NCBI GenBank assembly: GCA_001275005.1
Contig: JWZX01003011.1
Span: 1-49,384, forward strand
Source: Chrysochromulina tobinii
Taxonomy: Eukaryota > Haptophyta > Prymnesiales > Chrysochromulinaceae
Reading direction: 5' to 3'
Length of the DNA stretch: 49,384 bases
A program made the translations under genes and the position numbers. The notes below the pieces were generated by a model. It was given only the letters and a program-made list of their open reading frames with translations. It searched no databases and was not told where the DNA came from. Shown piece by piece: positions 27,009 through 35,717 of this stretch (positions are counted from its first letter, which is position 1; each line of letters starts with the position of its first letter).

Positions 27009-28067
27009 TCAGCTGACCTTGCCCGCGGGCTTCATCGAAGTGGCCGCCACTCTGGCGTCACTATCGCGCTTGTAGTCGCGCTTCACCTTGCGGACCCCGA
27101 TGAGCACGATGGCTGCGACCGTCACGAGCCACGCGCCCACCTTGAGCATCAAGTACGGATCCTCAGCGGGAACAACCAGGTGCGGGCGTACAACCTGCAG
27201 CACGGCGCCGAGACCGCCCCAGAGCACGTACTTGTTGAGGCCTCCGGCGAGGCGGAGCGCGGCGGCCGCGTTGGCGAGGGTGTTGACGAGCAGCCAGCTG
27301 CCGTGTGTGAAGTGGTCGTACGTCGAGATGCAGAAGCCGGCTGTCAGCATAACGCCATAGGTGACGACGAGCGGCCCGTGCGGCGCGAGGTTCTTGCGCC
27401 GGAGAGTCATGAGGAATGCGGTGAACTGGATGATCCACACGTAGAAGAACTGCGTCGAGAAGCGGCGCACGCCTACGAGACAGCCGGCGGTCGCGTGGAA
27501 CTGCATCACCGAGAAGAAGTAGCGCATCGGCGGCGGCGCGTCGAGCTCCTGGATGGTGGACGAGCGGCCGTTCGGGCCGACCCACCACGTGCTGAAGTCG
27601 GCGGCGAGGAGCGTGGCGATCACGATGGCCGCGTTCACCTTGTACCACGGCGTGGCGACGCCGAGGCGGTCCTCAGCCCACACGACGAGCATGCACGCGA
27701 TTGAGCGGCACGCGAAGACGATCGAGTGCAGTCGGTACTCGGGCCAGATGCGGCTGCCCTCGGCGATGCGCTTGGTGGGGATTTTGAAGATGAGCGAGGA
27801 CGTCGACAGCGCAAAGTGCCACGCCATGCAGCCGAGCGTCTGGTATGTGCTCGCAAAGCGCATGTCGGCGGCGCCGATGAAAGCGAAACGGTAGAGAAAG
27901 TGGATGAGGCAGCCGAGGCCAAAGGTCTTGTGGATGTTAAAGTTGTCCTCCTTGGTGAAGAGGCCGGCGAGCCTGCGCGCCGCCGGCACTGCGGGCACGC
28001 CGGCGTCCGCGCTGTTGCTGCCAGAGCCCATGCCGACGATGAGCTCGCTCGTGAGATGTTTATTCAT
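27009..28067 (-). CDS. Conserved algal multipass membrane protein, function unknown
   Basis: 352 aa from the ATG at 28067. The open frame continues 744 nt further upstream, but that part is antisense to COG6 and is low-complexity, so I exclude it. An N-terminal GSGSNSADAG linker is followed by DNFNIHKTFGLGCLIHFLYR, IFKIPTKRI..SRIWPEYRLHS and FACRSIACMLV. About eight hydrophobic helices follow, and the tail is basic (RKVKRDYKRDSD). I recognise the HKTxGL and WPEYRLHS blocks as typical of a membrane family common in algae and other protists, but know no function. The Glu/His in the motifs could be catalytic or metal-binding. Divergent from COG6 over 184 bp. Confidence 0.7.
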   Translation of the reverse strand: MNKHLTSELIVGMGSGSNSADAGVPAVPAARRLAGLFTKEDNFNIHKTFGLGCLIHFLYRFAFIGAADMRFASTYQTLGCMAWHFALSTSSLIFKIPTKRIAEGSRIWPEYRLHSIVFACRSIACMLVVWAEDRLGVATPWYKVNAAIVIATLLAADFSTWWVGPNGRSSTIQELDAPPPMRYFFSVMQFHATAGCLVGVRRFSTQFFYVWIIQFTAFLMTLRRKNLAPHGPLVVTYGVMLTAGFCISTYDHFTHGSWLLVNTLANAAAALRLAGGLNKYVLWGGLGAVLQVVRPHLVVPAEDPYLMLKVGAWLVTVAAIVLIGVRKVKRDYKRDSDARVAATSMKPAGKVS

Positions 28068-28251
28068 CTGATTCCACAGAAAGAACCAGAGTACAGAAGC
28101 CTCTACATGTATCGTGGTAACACTGTTGACGATATGTATTGCGCGTGACGTGGCCTGTCGCGGATTTTCGCAAACTTGGCGGGCTTTTGCGCTCTCGATT
28201 GTCGACAGACAGCTGCAGACCGTCACGCTGCAGCATTTCACGACAACGACG

Positions 28252-30973
28252 ATGAACCCATCTCTACAACGCAAGCTGCGCCGCTCCATGGAGCCCGAGT
28301 CGGCGGAGACGCTCGCCGCCTTGCGCTCGTTCGACGCCGAGCTGCTCCCTGAGAACACGGTCAGCTCGCGCCGCGCGCTGCTCTCGCGCATCGAGGTACG
28401 TGGCCTCACGCTCAGCCACTCGCTGCTGTCCATGTTTGGCGAGCTCCAGACGGCGCTCGACGCGGCCGACGCCGAGGCCTGCTGTCTCGCCGAGGCGTGC
28501 GGCTCCATCTCAAAACAACTCCAAGACAGCCGTGCGGCGACCGAGATGCTGCTCTTGCAGACGGAGCGTGTGCGCAAAGAGCTTGCGGCGACAGAGCGAC
28601 GCGCCGAGCTCACAGTCGCATTTGAGCGCGCGTACACGCTCACCGAGGACGAAGAAGAGCTTCTCAACGCGCCCTTTGACGCGCAGTCGCCCTTTGGGCC
28701 CGCATCCGAGCTCGCGCCGCTGCTGGCGGTGCTGCAGCGCGTGCACGAGATCCACGCACGCGCCAAGGCGCTGCTGCTGGGGCCGTACCAGCGGCTGGGC
28801 CTCGAGCTCACGTCGTCGATGGCCGCGCACGAGGAGCGCGGGCTCGGCCTCCTCTACCGCTGGGTGCACGAGCAGTGCCGCGTGCTGCCGCTCCAGGCAT
28901 CGGCCACCTCGCTGCGTCCCCTCCGCCAGGCGCTCGAGGCGCTGCGCCACAAACCAACGATGCTCAGCTACTGCCTGAACGAGGTGGTGCGCTGCCGGCA
29001 GCAGCCGCTCCTGGCCGCGTGGAGCGCCTCGCTCGGCGCCGCCGACGACGCCGACGACGCGCTCGACACCGCGCGGCTGCGCGCCCTCGACACGCTCGAC
29101 ACGGCGCTCCGCACGCTCCGGTCGGCCCTCGTGGCTGAGACATCGCTGCTGCGCCAACTGATGCCGCCAGCGGCAGCGGAGGCGCCGGCGGGCGAGGGGG
29201 GTGAGCCCGTCGAGGGTATGGGCCTGGCGAGCTCGCTCAGCTCAGCGACGGAGCCGATTGCCTCTTCGCTTGCTGGCCACGTGCGTGTCTTCTTGCGCGC
29301 TGCCCAAGAGGGCACGTCGCTCGTGAGCCTGGGTGTACAGCTCGCCAACCTCCACCGGCTTGCCGGTTTGTTCGAGGTCCATGGGCGCGTGCTCTGCCCG
29401 ATGCTAGGCCTCTCCCTCGAGGCCGCTGAGGCCGCCGCCACCGCCGCCACCGCTGCCGCAGCCGCCGCCGCCGCCACCCCCCCCACCACCGCCCCCGACT
29501 CTGCATCCGCCATCGATGGAGATGCCGCCGCCGGCGGCGCTCCGCGGGCGCCCGCGGCAGCGCCCCTCGCCACGGCCATCGCCAACGGGCTCGCCGAGAG
29601 CTCCGCCGCCCTCGAGCGGCGGTTGGGCGCCGTGCTGAGCGCTCTGGCGCGCGCGTCCGAGGGGGCTGGCGCGTCGGTCACGCCGAGTGCCGCGTCGCGA
29701 GGCTCTCTCACCCCTTCGGAGATCGTGGCTGAGGGTGTGCGCGCTCTCGAGGCGCTCATCCATGCACACGCGGCCCTCGTGCTGAGCGCCGCGGCCGTTG
29801 CCTCCGCCGACGAGGCGGCGACGGCACTCTCTCGCGCCTCCGAGCGTGGCGCGAGCGCGCTGCAGCGGCTGACCATCCAGGTGCTCGCCACGTGCCATGC
29901 AACCTCTGATGACCTCTGATGACCTCTGATTGCCTCCCTCGTTGCGTGCAGGTGCTCGCCACGTGCCATGCGACCTCTGATGACCTCTGATGACCTCTGA
30001 TTGCCTCTGATGACCTCTGATCGCCTCCCTCATTGCATGCAGGTGCTCGCCACGTGCCATGCGACGGCGGCGGCCCGCAGCGGCGCCCCGGGCATGCCGC
30101 GGGGGAGCACTGGCGCCTCGTCTCTCACGGGGCTGCTCGCCCTCCCCGGGGGAAGCGGCGGTGCTGCTATGGGCGCGGGCGCCGTCGCGGGCGGGCTAAC
30201 GTCTCCAGAGAAGCGAGTTTTGCTCCTCAACTCCCTTGAGCTCTTGCATGCCGCGCTCAACAGCGGGCGCGCGGCGGCCCCCATCACGGGCACGACGCCC
30301 TCCGCTACGGCCGCCGCTGCCGCCGCCGCCGCGACCGAACGCCTCGTCGGCCCGAGTCGACCGGCGGTGGAGAGCGCCATCGAGGCTGCTCTGGCCGAGC
30401 TGGGCCGGGCGGCCGCTGAAGAGCTCATTGGCGAGTGCGGGCTCGGAAGCAAGCTGGCGGCGCTGCAGACGGCGGAGGCGCAGCCGCACTTGCCGATGGC
30501 CAGTGTCCTCGGGCTCGAGCCCCTCGCCCTCGCCACCGCCATGCGCTCCTTTTATGCGACGCTCTTCCGGCGCGGAGATGCGCTCGTGCCGGCCGCCGAG
30601 AAGCTCACGGCGGCGCCTCTCCGCAGGCGCGCCGTCGCGGCGGCCGCGCGGACGCTCGCCTCGACGCACGCGCACATCCACGCGCTCGTTCGGCGCAAGG
30701 GCTCGGGCTACGATGCGCCTGAGACAATCCTGCTCCATTCGCCCGAGGAGGTCGAGACGCTACTCGATGTGATGCCGCCGCCAGCTCCAGCCCCACCGCA
30801 GCCACCTCCCTCGCCCCGCGCCCCTGTGGCATCTGCACCACCACCACCACCTGCGACCCCCGCTCCACCACAGCCACCACCTGTGACCCCCGCTCCACCA
30901 CAACCACCACCTGCCCCGAGCGTGCCGCTGCCATCCGAGCGTGCCGCTCCTACCCCTGCTCCTGCTCCGACCA

Positions 30974-31031
<58 letters not shown>

Positions 31032-31050
31032 ATACCGCGGGTGGTGGTAG
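28252..31050 (+). CDS. COG6: COG6, conserved oligomeric Golgi complex subunit 6
   Basis: Two exons, 28252-29880 and 30043-31050 (phase 0), give 878 aa. The ATG at 28252 is preferred over an upstream GTG. The N-terminal coiled-coil matches COG6: LRRSMEPESAETLAALRSF, then NTVSSRRALLSRIE, then LSHSLLSMFGEL, and LLYRWVHEQCR further on. The C-terminal block APETILLHSPEEVETLL is the conserved COG6 end. After it come about 90 extra Pro/Ala residues (PPPAPAP, then PAPAPA), a tail other COG6 proteins lack. COG6 belongs to lobe B of the COG tether and acts in retrograde intra-Golgi vesicle tethering. Upstream it shares a 184-bp divergent promoter with the membrane-protein gene. Confidence 0.9.
29881..30042 (+). 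other. Intron of COG6 made of two direct-repeat units
   Basis: Two units of 71 nt (29881-29951) and 91 nt (29952-30042). A 23-nt string starting CAG|GTGCTCGCC occurs three times (29878-29900, 29949-29971, 30040-30062), at both edges and at the unit junction. Between copies lie decamers of the type GACCTCTGAT. It may be one 162-nt intron or two consecutive ones; only the whole removal restores the COG6 frame. It carries TGA stops in several frames. Confidence 0.85.
30974..31031 (+). repeat. Hexanucleotide GCTCCT array coding Pro-Ala tail
   Basis: About nine GCTCCT units in frame encode Ala-Pro repeats at the end of COG6. It is a slippage-prone tract with variable length expected between strains. 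Confidence 0.85.
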
Positions 31051-31404
31051 TTGTCATGTGGCGTGGGCGCCAGACCACTGTAAGTCGTCAGGCGGCCATC
31101 CACCTGGGCGGAGGCCCCGTGGAGCCCGTCGGCGCGTAGCGCTGGCCGGTGGCCGGGAACCTGTCCGACGCCCGGAGAGGGAGACGGAGATCGGGCCGGG
31201 AACCAATCACTTTGTGAGTTCCCCGGCCCTCCCAGAGTGTGTACGTCCCGCTTCAGTAACGGTCCTATACTAGCCTCGCTATACACAGAGGTGAAGACTT
31301 CACGAGTTCTCAAAGGAGGCCCAAAGAAGTTTTACCTAAGAACTCGAATCGGAGTGTTAACAGCCCATTCACACAAGAGGCACAGGCTGCACAAGAGGCC
31401 CGAA
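31051..31404. other. COG6 3' end and glycosyltransferase leader
   Basis: No gene is supported. The region is GC-rich up to about 31250, then moderately AT-rich up to the ATG at 31405, which suggests the promoter and leader of the downstream gene lie in the second half. Confidence 0.4.
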
Positions 31405-32442
31405 ATGCATGCCGCTGTGCTCATGAGCTTCACCGCCGACTACGAGCTCGGCCACATAACATTTCCGTACAATAAGCAGTACGCTGACAAGCACGGATAT
31501 GACTTTGTTTGCAAGATTTGGCCGCCTTCAGATTGGATGACAGACAAGTCCAAGCGGCACCCGACTTGGGACAAGGTGGAGATGATCATCGAGCTGCTGA
31601 CTAGCCTGCTCAGAGGCGGCGGGACGACCGTCTCTGCTGACACGACGCATCTGCTCTGGGTTGATGCGGATGCGGTGGTGCTCAATCACGCAACGAGCCT
31701 CGAACAGCTTTGGACGGGCGTGCCCTCGTCGACTGAGCTTCTCATTGGAGAGGACCTGTCGACCACGTGCCTCGTGAACTGCGGTGTCTTTTGCGTGCGC
31801 GTCTCGGAATGGAGTTTGAAGCTCTGGACAGACGTGTGGGCCTCACCCATGTCCGTCAGGTGGCACCGCTCGCCGCACCGTGAGCAGAGCGCGCTATTGA
31901 AGCAGCTTGTGGCACGGGGCGAGGGCTTGAACCATGTGCCGTTGCCGTTCCACAGCTACTGCGGTGGTCCGAAGCTCAAGCTCTTTCCGCATGTCGCGGT
32001 GTTGCCTCGCCATGCAATCAATACCAATCGTGGCGACGTGCGCCAACGAACGCCAGTCAGCTGCAGCGGCGATGACGAGGAGGGCAGGAACCTCACCTAT
32101 CGGTGCGACTTCGTCTTCCACGCAGCTGGCCGCCCGGTCCTCATGCGCGACGGCAACGATGCTCATCATCCGCCGCGTTATTGCAGCAGCAAGGAAGAAG
32201 CGTTGAGGGCGATGCTCGTGCACAGAGGGCTTTCATTGGAGCCGCGACAGGAGCTGGTGGACACTATGGACCCGCCAGCTTGTGTGAACGCGCTCCCCCC
32301 GGCGCCGAAGGCAAGCTGCGGCCTGGTGAATCCGCATCTCGCGCAAGCCCGAGAAAAGATGCTTAGTTCGCCAGGCTTGGGCGTCACCATCGCAGCGATC
32401 GCTGTGGCTGTATATATCGCCATCGCACGGCAAAGAGCATAA
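31405..32442 (+). CDS. GT34-like galactosyl/mannosyltransferase with C-terminal membrane segment
   Basis: 345 aa from the first ATG. Pattern of the Gma12/Mnn10 family: AAVLMSFTADYELG strand, NKQYADKHGYDF, WDKVEMIIELL, then HLLWVDADAVVLN with the DxD at residues 87-89, and CGVFCVRVSEWSLKLW. GT34 enzymes use UDP-galactose, GDP-mannose or UDP-xylose in the Golgi. Known members have a type-II N-terminal anchor; here the only hydrophobic helix (VTIAAIAVAVYIAIA) is at the extreme C-terminus, followed by ARQRA. Either a 5' exon is missed or this is a tail-anchored variant. A Cys-rich region (HSYCGG, VSCSGDDEE) lies in the second half. Confidence 0.75.
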   Translation: MHAAVLMSFTADYELGHITFPYNKQYADKHGYDFVCKIWPPSDWMTDKSKRHPTWDKVEMIIELLTSLLRGGGTTVSADTTHLLWVDADAVVLNHATSLEQLWTGVPSSTELLIGEDLSTTCLVNCGVFCVRVSEWSLKLWTDVWASPMSVRWHRSPHREQSALLKQLVARGEGLNHVPLPFHSYCGGPKLKLFPHVAVLPRHAINTNRGDVRQRTPVSCSGDDEEGRNLTYRCDFVFHAAGRPVLMRDGNDAHHPPRYCSSKEEALRAMLVHRGLSLEPRQELVDTMDPPACVNALPPAPKASCGLVNPHLAQAREKMLSSPGLGVTIAAIAVAVYIAIARQRA

Positions 32443-32542
32443 GAAAGCTATCATATCGTAGTACGTTGCGGTATGGCGCCCTTACAGCCGTTCGTGAACT
32501 AACGAAATGGCGCGTACTATCATCATCATCAATAAACACCTT

Positions 32543-33082
32543 TTAATCTGATTTCCGTCTGGCCTCCGCATCGCCTGGTGCTGGGTCACCTGCTTCGAGT
32601 GCAATGGCGCGCATCTTCCCGCTATCGTCTTCCTCGACACGGTACGTCCGCACGTATTTCAGTGCGTGCGCCAGCGCAGCCTCGTTTGCAACACCATACT
32701 TTTTCGCAAGTGAGCCCGCATCCCATTTCTCAGGTTGGCGAGCGTGCAGCGCAAGCAGCTGCACGAGACTCTCCGCCGAAATTCCGCTGGGTAATTCCTC
32801 ACCTGTCGCACCCGGCTGCGGTACGGTACTTGGCTGCGGTACGGTACTTGGCTGCGGTACGGCAGGTCTGGTGCCGCCCGTAGCCTGGTTGGTGGCGAGG
32901 ATCGTGGATTTGTTTAGCATGTCTGTCAATGCGCGGTTGCGCTCGATTTCTGGTGTGGCTGGAGCCTTGGCTCCGCCGGCTTGTGAGCGAGGCGGCACGA
33001 TGGGCGAGGGTGGGAACGCGGACGGTACCGAACGGGCAACTAAGGATCGATCGGGCACGGCGCGGCTCCAACGGCCACCCAT
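32543..33082 (-). CDS. NDUFAF4: NDUFAF4-like complex I assembly factor
   Basis: 179 aa from an ATG. The C-terminal domain SAESLVQLLALHARQPEKWD.. followed by LAKKYGV and LKYVRTYRV lines up with the NDUFAF4 tail (SIVEALTLLNNHK...ETWTAEKI...LLKY). The N-terminus MGGRWSRAV recalls the N-terminal Gly-start of NDUFAF4, which in animals is near-membrane and mitochondrial. NDUFAF4 assists mitochondrial NADH dehydrogenase assembly. A Pro-Gln-Pro-Ser-Thr-Val repeat (32814-32870, three 18-bp copies) sits in the linker. Convergent with the GT34 gene (100-bp gap). Confidence 0.72.
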   Translation of the reverse strand: MGGRWSRAVPDRSLVARSVPSAFPPSPIVPPRSQAGGAKAPATPEIERNRALTDMLNKSTILATNQATGGTRPAVPQPSTVPQPSTVPQPGATGEELPSGISAESLVQLLALHARQPEKWDAGSLAKKYGVANEAALAHALKYVRTYRVEEDDSGKMRAIALEAGDPAPGDAEARRKSD

Positions 33083-33733
33083 CGGCCGCGATGCTCCCAG
33101 ACAGGGAGTGCCCCCGTCGGAGACGAGAATCGAGAGTCGCCGCTCAGAACGACGCTAAGGTTACCGGTATCGGGCCGCCAGTACAACACGCGACGTGGGA
33201 CGGGGCACTCTCGCCGACGCACGAAACTAGAGGCGCGTCGCGCGAGGTACATGTACGGCGGCTATCGAATGAGCCGCGTGGACGAACACACCAACACAAA
33301 CCGCCCACATGCGCATGGCGCGGTGGGAGAAGGGTGCAACACACGGGCATGGGGCGACGCCACCCAGTTCATAGGTGTAGCCGTCACAAGCTCCGCACGG
33401 AAATAACAGCCGAGCGCCGCCGACGACAAAGGTCCATGGCGGGATTAGGGAGGGATGACGCAGCCGAGCGGGAGACAGCGGGAGACAGCGGGAGATGGCG
33501 GGAGACAGCGGGAGATGGCGGGAGACAGCGGGAGACAGATCCATGGTCGATCGCACGCACGGATGCAATGCGAGGGCGCGCGTACGGTTATAGGAAGCAG
33601 GGGCAAAGGTGGGGGCGTTGTAAGCGGCATGCAGCCTCGTGTAGGGGGAGCGCCACGGGACAACTTCCCACGGGGATTGTGGGGGTGGGCGCCACGCCCC
33701 ATACTCGCACGGGCTCATGCGGTGGCGGCGGCC
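33083..33733. promoter_or_regulatory. Upstream region of NDUFAF4, with decamer minisatellite
   Basis: About 650 bp between the ankyrin-NTF2 stop and the NDUFAF4 start. It contains seven exact-register decamers at 33471-33540 (GGAGACAGCG or GGAGATGGCG). No gene is supported; scattered frames here are low-complexity. Confidence 0.5.
33471..33540. repeat. 10-bp minisatellite, seven units
   Basis: Units start at 33471, 33481, 33491, 33501, 33511, 33521 and 33531 with no indel. Two variants alternate, GGAGACAGCG and GGAGATGGCG. The last unit ends in AT instead of CG. Confidence 0.95.
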
Positions 33734-35305
33734 TCACTGGGCCATGCACATGTAGGGCTCGAAGCTCGAGATCAGCCCGTCGTCCGTGAACGTAAGCGAG
33801 TGCATCGCCTTGCTGCCACCGCTCGTGAGCAGCTCAACGACTACCTTCGAGGTCTCCGTCGAGACATGCATCGAGGCGACAGCCACCTCCTTCTCGCGCA
33901 GCATCACCTCGCGAAGCAGCCGTGCCGTCTTATTGGGCGAGCCTGGGTCGCGCAGCTCCGCGGCGAGGAGGGCCTGCACGTTCTCGCCCGCCTTCCACGC
34001 GTCGTAGAACTTTTGCGCGAGCGTGGGCAGAAGCGAGAAGAGGACGAGCGAGTTGGCCGACGAAAGCGAGCGTTGGCGCTTCATTCCGATGCGCTCCTCG
34101 AGGAGGGCGCGTGTCACATCACACGAAGTGAGATCCGCGGGCAGCTCGCCGCTCATCGAGACCATGCGCCGGTTGGCGCCGAGCGCGAGCAGCGACTTGA
34201 CGCATCCGGTCGCACCGCGCCGTGCAGCGTAGTGCAGCGCCGTGTACCCGCCCCAGTCGACAGCATCGATCATCGGGTCGCCCATGGCCAGGTGGCCAAG
34301 GAGTAGCTTGCAGCAGCCCTCGGCGGCGCGGTCGCACGCCCAGTGCAGCGGCGTGCGCTTGTCGCGGTCCGCGTGCCGCAAATCCGCCTTGCTCTGCAGG
34401 AGCGCCTCCGCTGACTCGGCTGCGTCCACAAGCACTGCCCAGTGGAGCGGAGTCCTCTGCGCCCAGTCGACGGCATCGACTTCGGCTCCCGAGGAGAGCA
34501 GAGCCTTGACGCAGGGGAGGGCGTTCTTACCGCTCGCCCAGTGCAGCGGCGTGCGCTTGTCCGCGTCCGCCTCGTTCACCAGCGACGGCGCGAGTTGCAG
34601 CAGCCGCAGCAGTAGGATCGTCGACTCAGAGCACGCCCCTAGTCCACCCGAGAACTGCATGGCTAGGTGCATCGCCGTGCGCCGCTCCTCGTCGAGGGCG
34701 GCGGCGTTGGCATTCGCGTCGAGGAGCACGAAGCAGCACACCAGCTCGCCGCGCATGAGCGCCAGGTGCAACGGCGTCTGCTGGCTCGCGTTGACCGCGT
34801 CCACCTCAGCGCCCTTGGCGAGGCATGCACCGAGCAGATCGGCCGCGCCGTGCGCCGCCAGCCAGTGAACGGGTGTCATCCGCTTATCATCGCGCGCCCG
34901 CAGCGAGGCGCTCGTGTGCTCGATCAGGTAGCGCGCCGCGCCGAGAGCCTTGAGCTCGCACGCGGCGAGCAGCGGGGTGCGCCTAGCACAGTCCTCTGCG
35001 TTGACATCGGCCCCACGCTCACACAGCAGCTTGACCAACTTTTCGGTGCTCTCCGCGTCGTCGGCGGAATCGCACGCGAGGTGGAGCGGCATCTGACCTT
35101 CGGCGCCTACCGCGTTCACCTGCGAAATGGCCGATCCAGGCGCGTGAGACAATGCACATGGGCACCTAATTGGGATTCTGAATGCATCCGCGCGCACCAT
35201 TATGCTCCCAGAGGGTCCCGAGAGGACCGACTCGAGCTTCGTGACATCTCCGTGCAAGATGGCGTCCCACATCTCCGAAAATTGCTCGGTCACAGCGGTC
35301 GACAT
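33734..35305 (-). CDS. Ankyrin-repeat protein with C-terminal NTF2/SnoaL-like domain
   Basis: Up to 523 aa from the ATG at 35305. Ten or so ankyrin repeats (PLHLAC, TPVHWLA, TPLHLAL, TPLHWAS, TPLHWAV, TPLHWAC, TALHYAA) are followed by Arg/Ser linkers and a C-terminal alpha+beta domain (FYDAWKAGENVQALLAAEL through VASMHVSTETSKVVVELLT and ISSFEPYM) that looks like a SnoaL/NTF2-like fold. Bases 35197-35120 are an in-frame 78-nt stretch with donor GTGCGC and acceptor CGCAG; it interrupts the first ankyrin repeat, so the true CDS is probably two exons of 109 and 1386 nt, giving 497 aa. Divergent from the EF-hand gene. Role: scaffold or small-molecule-binding adaptor; unproven. Confidence 0.8.
   Translation of the reverse strand: MSTAVTEQFSEMWDAILHGDVTKLESVLSGPSGSIMVRADAFRIPIRCPCALSHAPGSAISQVNAVGAEGQMPLHLACDSADDAESTEKLVKLLCERGADVNAEDCARRTPLLAACELKALGAARYLIEHTSASLRARDDKRMTPVHWLAAHGAADLLGACLAKGAEVDAVNASQQTPLHLALMRGELVCCFVLLDANANAAALDEERRTAMHLAMQFSGGLGACSESTILLLRLLQLAPSLVNEADADKRTPLHWASGKNALPCVKALLSSGAEVDAVDWAQRTPLHWAVLVDAAESAEALLQSKADLRHADRDKRTPLHWACDRAAEGCCKLLLGHLAMGDPMIDAVDWGGYTALHYAARRGATGCVKSLLALGANRRMVSMSGELPADLTSCDVTRALLEERIGMKRQRSLSSANSLVLFSLLPTLAQKFYDAWKAGENVQALLAAELRDPGSPNKTARLLREVMLREKEVAVASMHVSTETSKVVVELLTSGGSKAMHSLTFTDDGLISSFEPYMCMAQ
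35120..35197 (-). other. Probable in-frame 78-nt intron in the ankyrin-NTF2 gene
   Basis: Begins GTGCGCG directly after an ATG codon and ends TTTCGCAG before GTGAACGC. Its translation contains Pro/Arg/Cys that do not fit an ankyrin repeat, while its removal joins SGPSGSIM to VNAVGAEGQMPLHLAC, a standard repeat. Length is divisible by three, so retention would add 26 residues. Confidence 0.65.
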
Positions 35306-35717
35306 GGCGAGACGAGCAGCAACACTAAACCGTGCTGCGAGATGCCATCGTGCGGAGGTGCAGTCTCGCTGTCGCGTTAGGCAGCGGGGTGATTAGACGC
35401 AATTGGAATTCCCGAACAGGAACCCGGTCTCCCTCTTCAGCGAGTTTTATTGGAAGCAACACTGGCTTCACGCAATACGGACATTGATCACGGAGGGGAG
35501 GAGGGTCGCGGTCGAGTCGCGGCACGTGCAGCGGCTGACCAAGCGGCTGACGACAGTCGGCAAGCTCGACCATCTACCTTCAACTCTCTGCAATCCTATA
35601 TTGGCCGGCGCTCGCGCCAGGCCGCTTAAGGGGGTAGGTCTGACCCACCCTAGACCAACCCCCTTAGGCCGCTCCCTCTGTGGGGAAAACGTGAATCGTT
35701 CACAACGGCTCTACATC
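35306..35717. promoter_or_regulatory. Divergent promoter with 15-bp hairpin-forming inverted repeat
   Basis: 412 bp between divergent start codons. Arms TAAGGGGGTAGGTCT (35628-35642) and its complement (35653-35667) match at 14 of 15 bases around a 10-nt loop. It lies about 50 bases before the ATG of the EF-hand gene, so it could be a DNA-binding palindrome or a leader hairpin. Confidence 0.5.

Noticed and set aside
28068-28811. Minus-strand open frame extending the membrane-protein gene over COG6
   Set aside because: Antisense to the conserved COG6 N-terminus, Ser/Arg-rich and unlike the conserved part; an ATG at 28067 fits better.
29881-30042. C/D-box snoRNA in the COG6 intron (TGATGA and CTGA are present)
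   Set aside because: The boxes repeat every 10 bases with no room for a guide sequence and no terminal stem; the repeat itself explains them.
33471-33540. CRISPR-like array
   Set aside because: Contiguous 10-bp units without spacers in a eukaryotic context.
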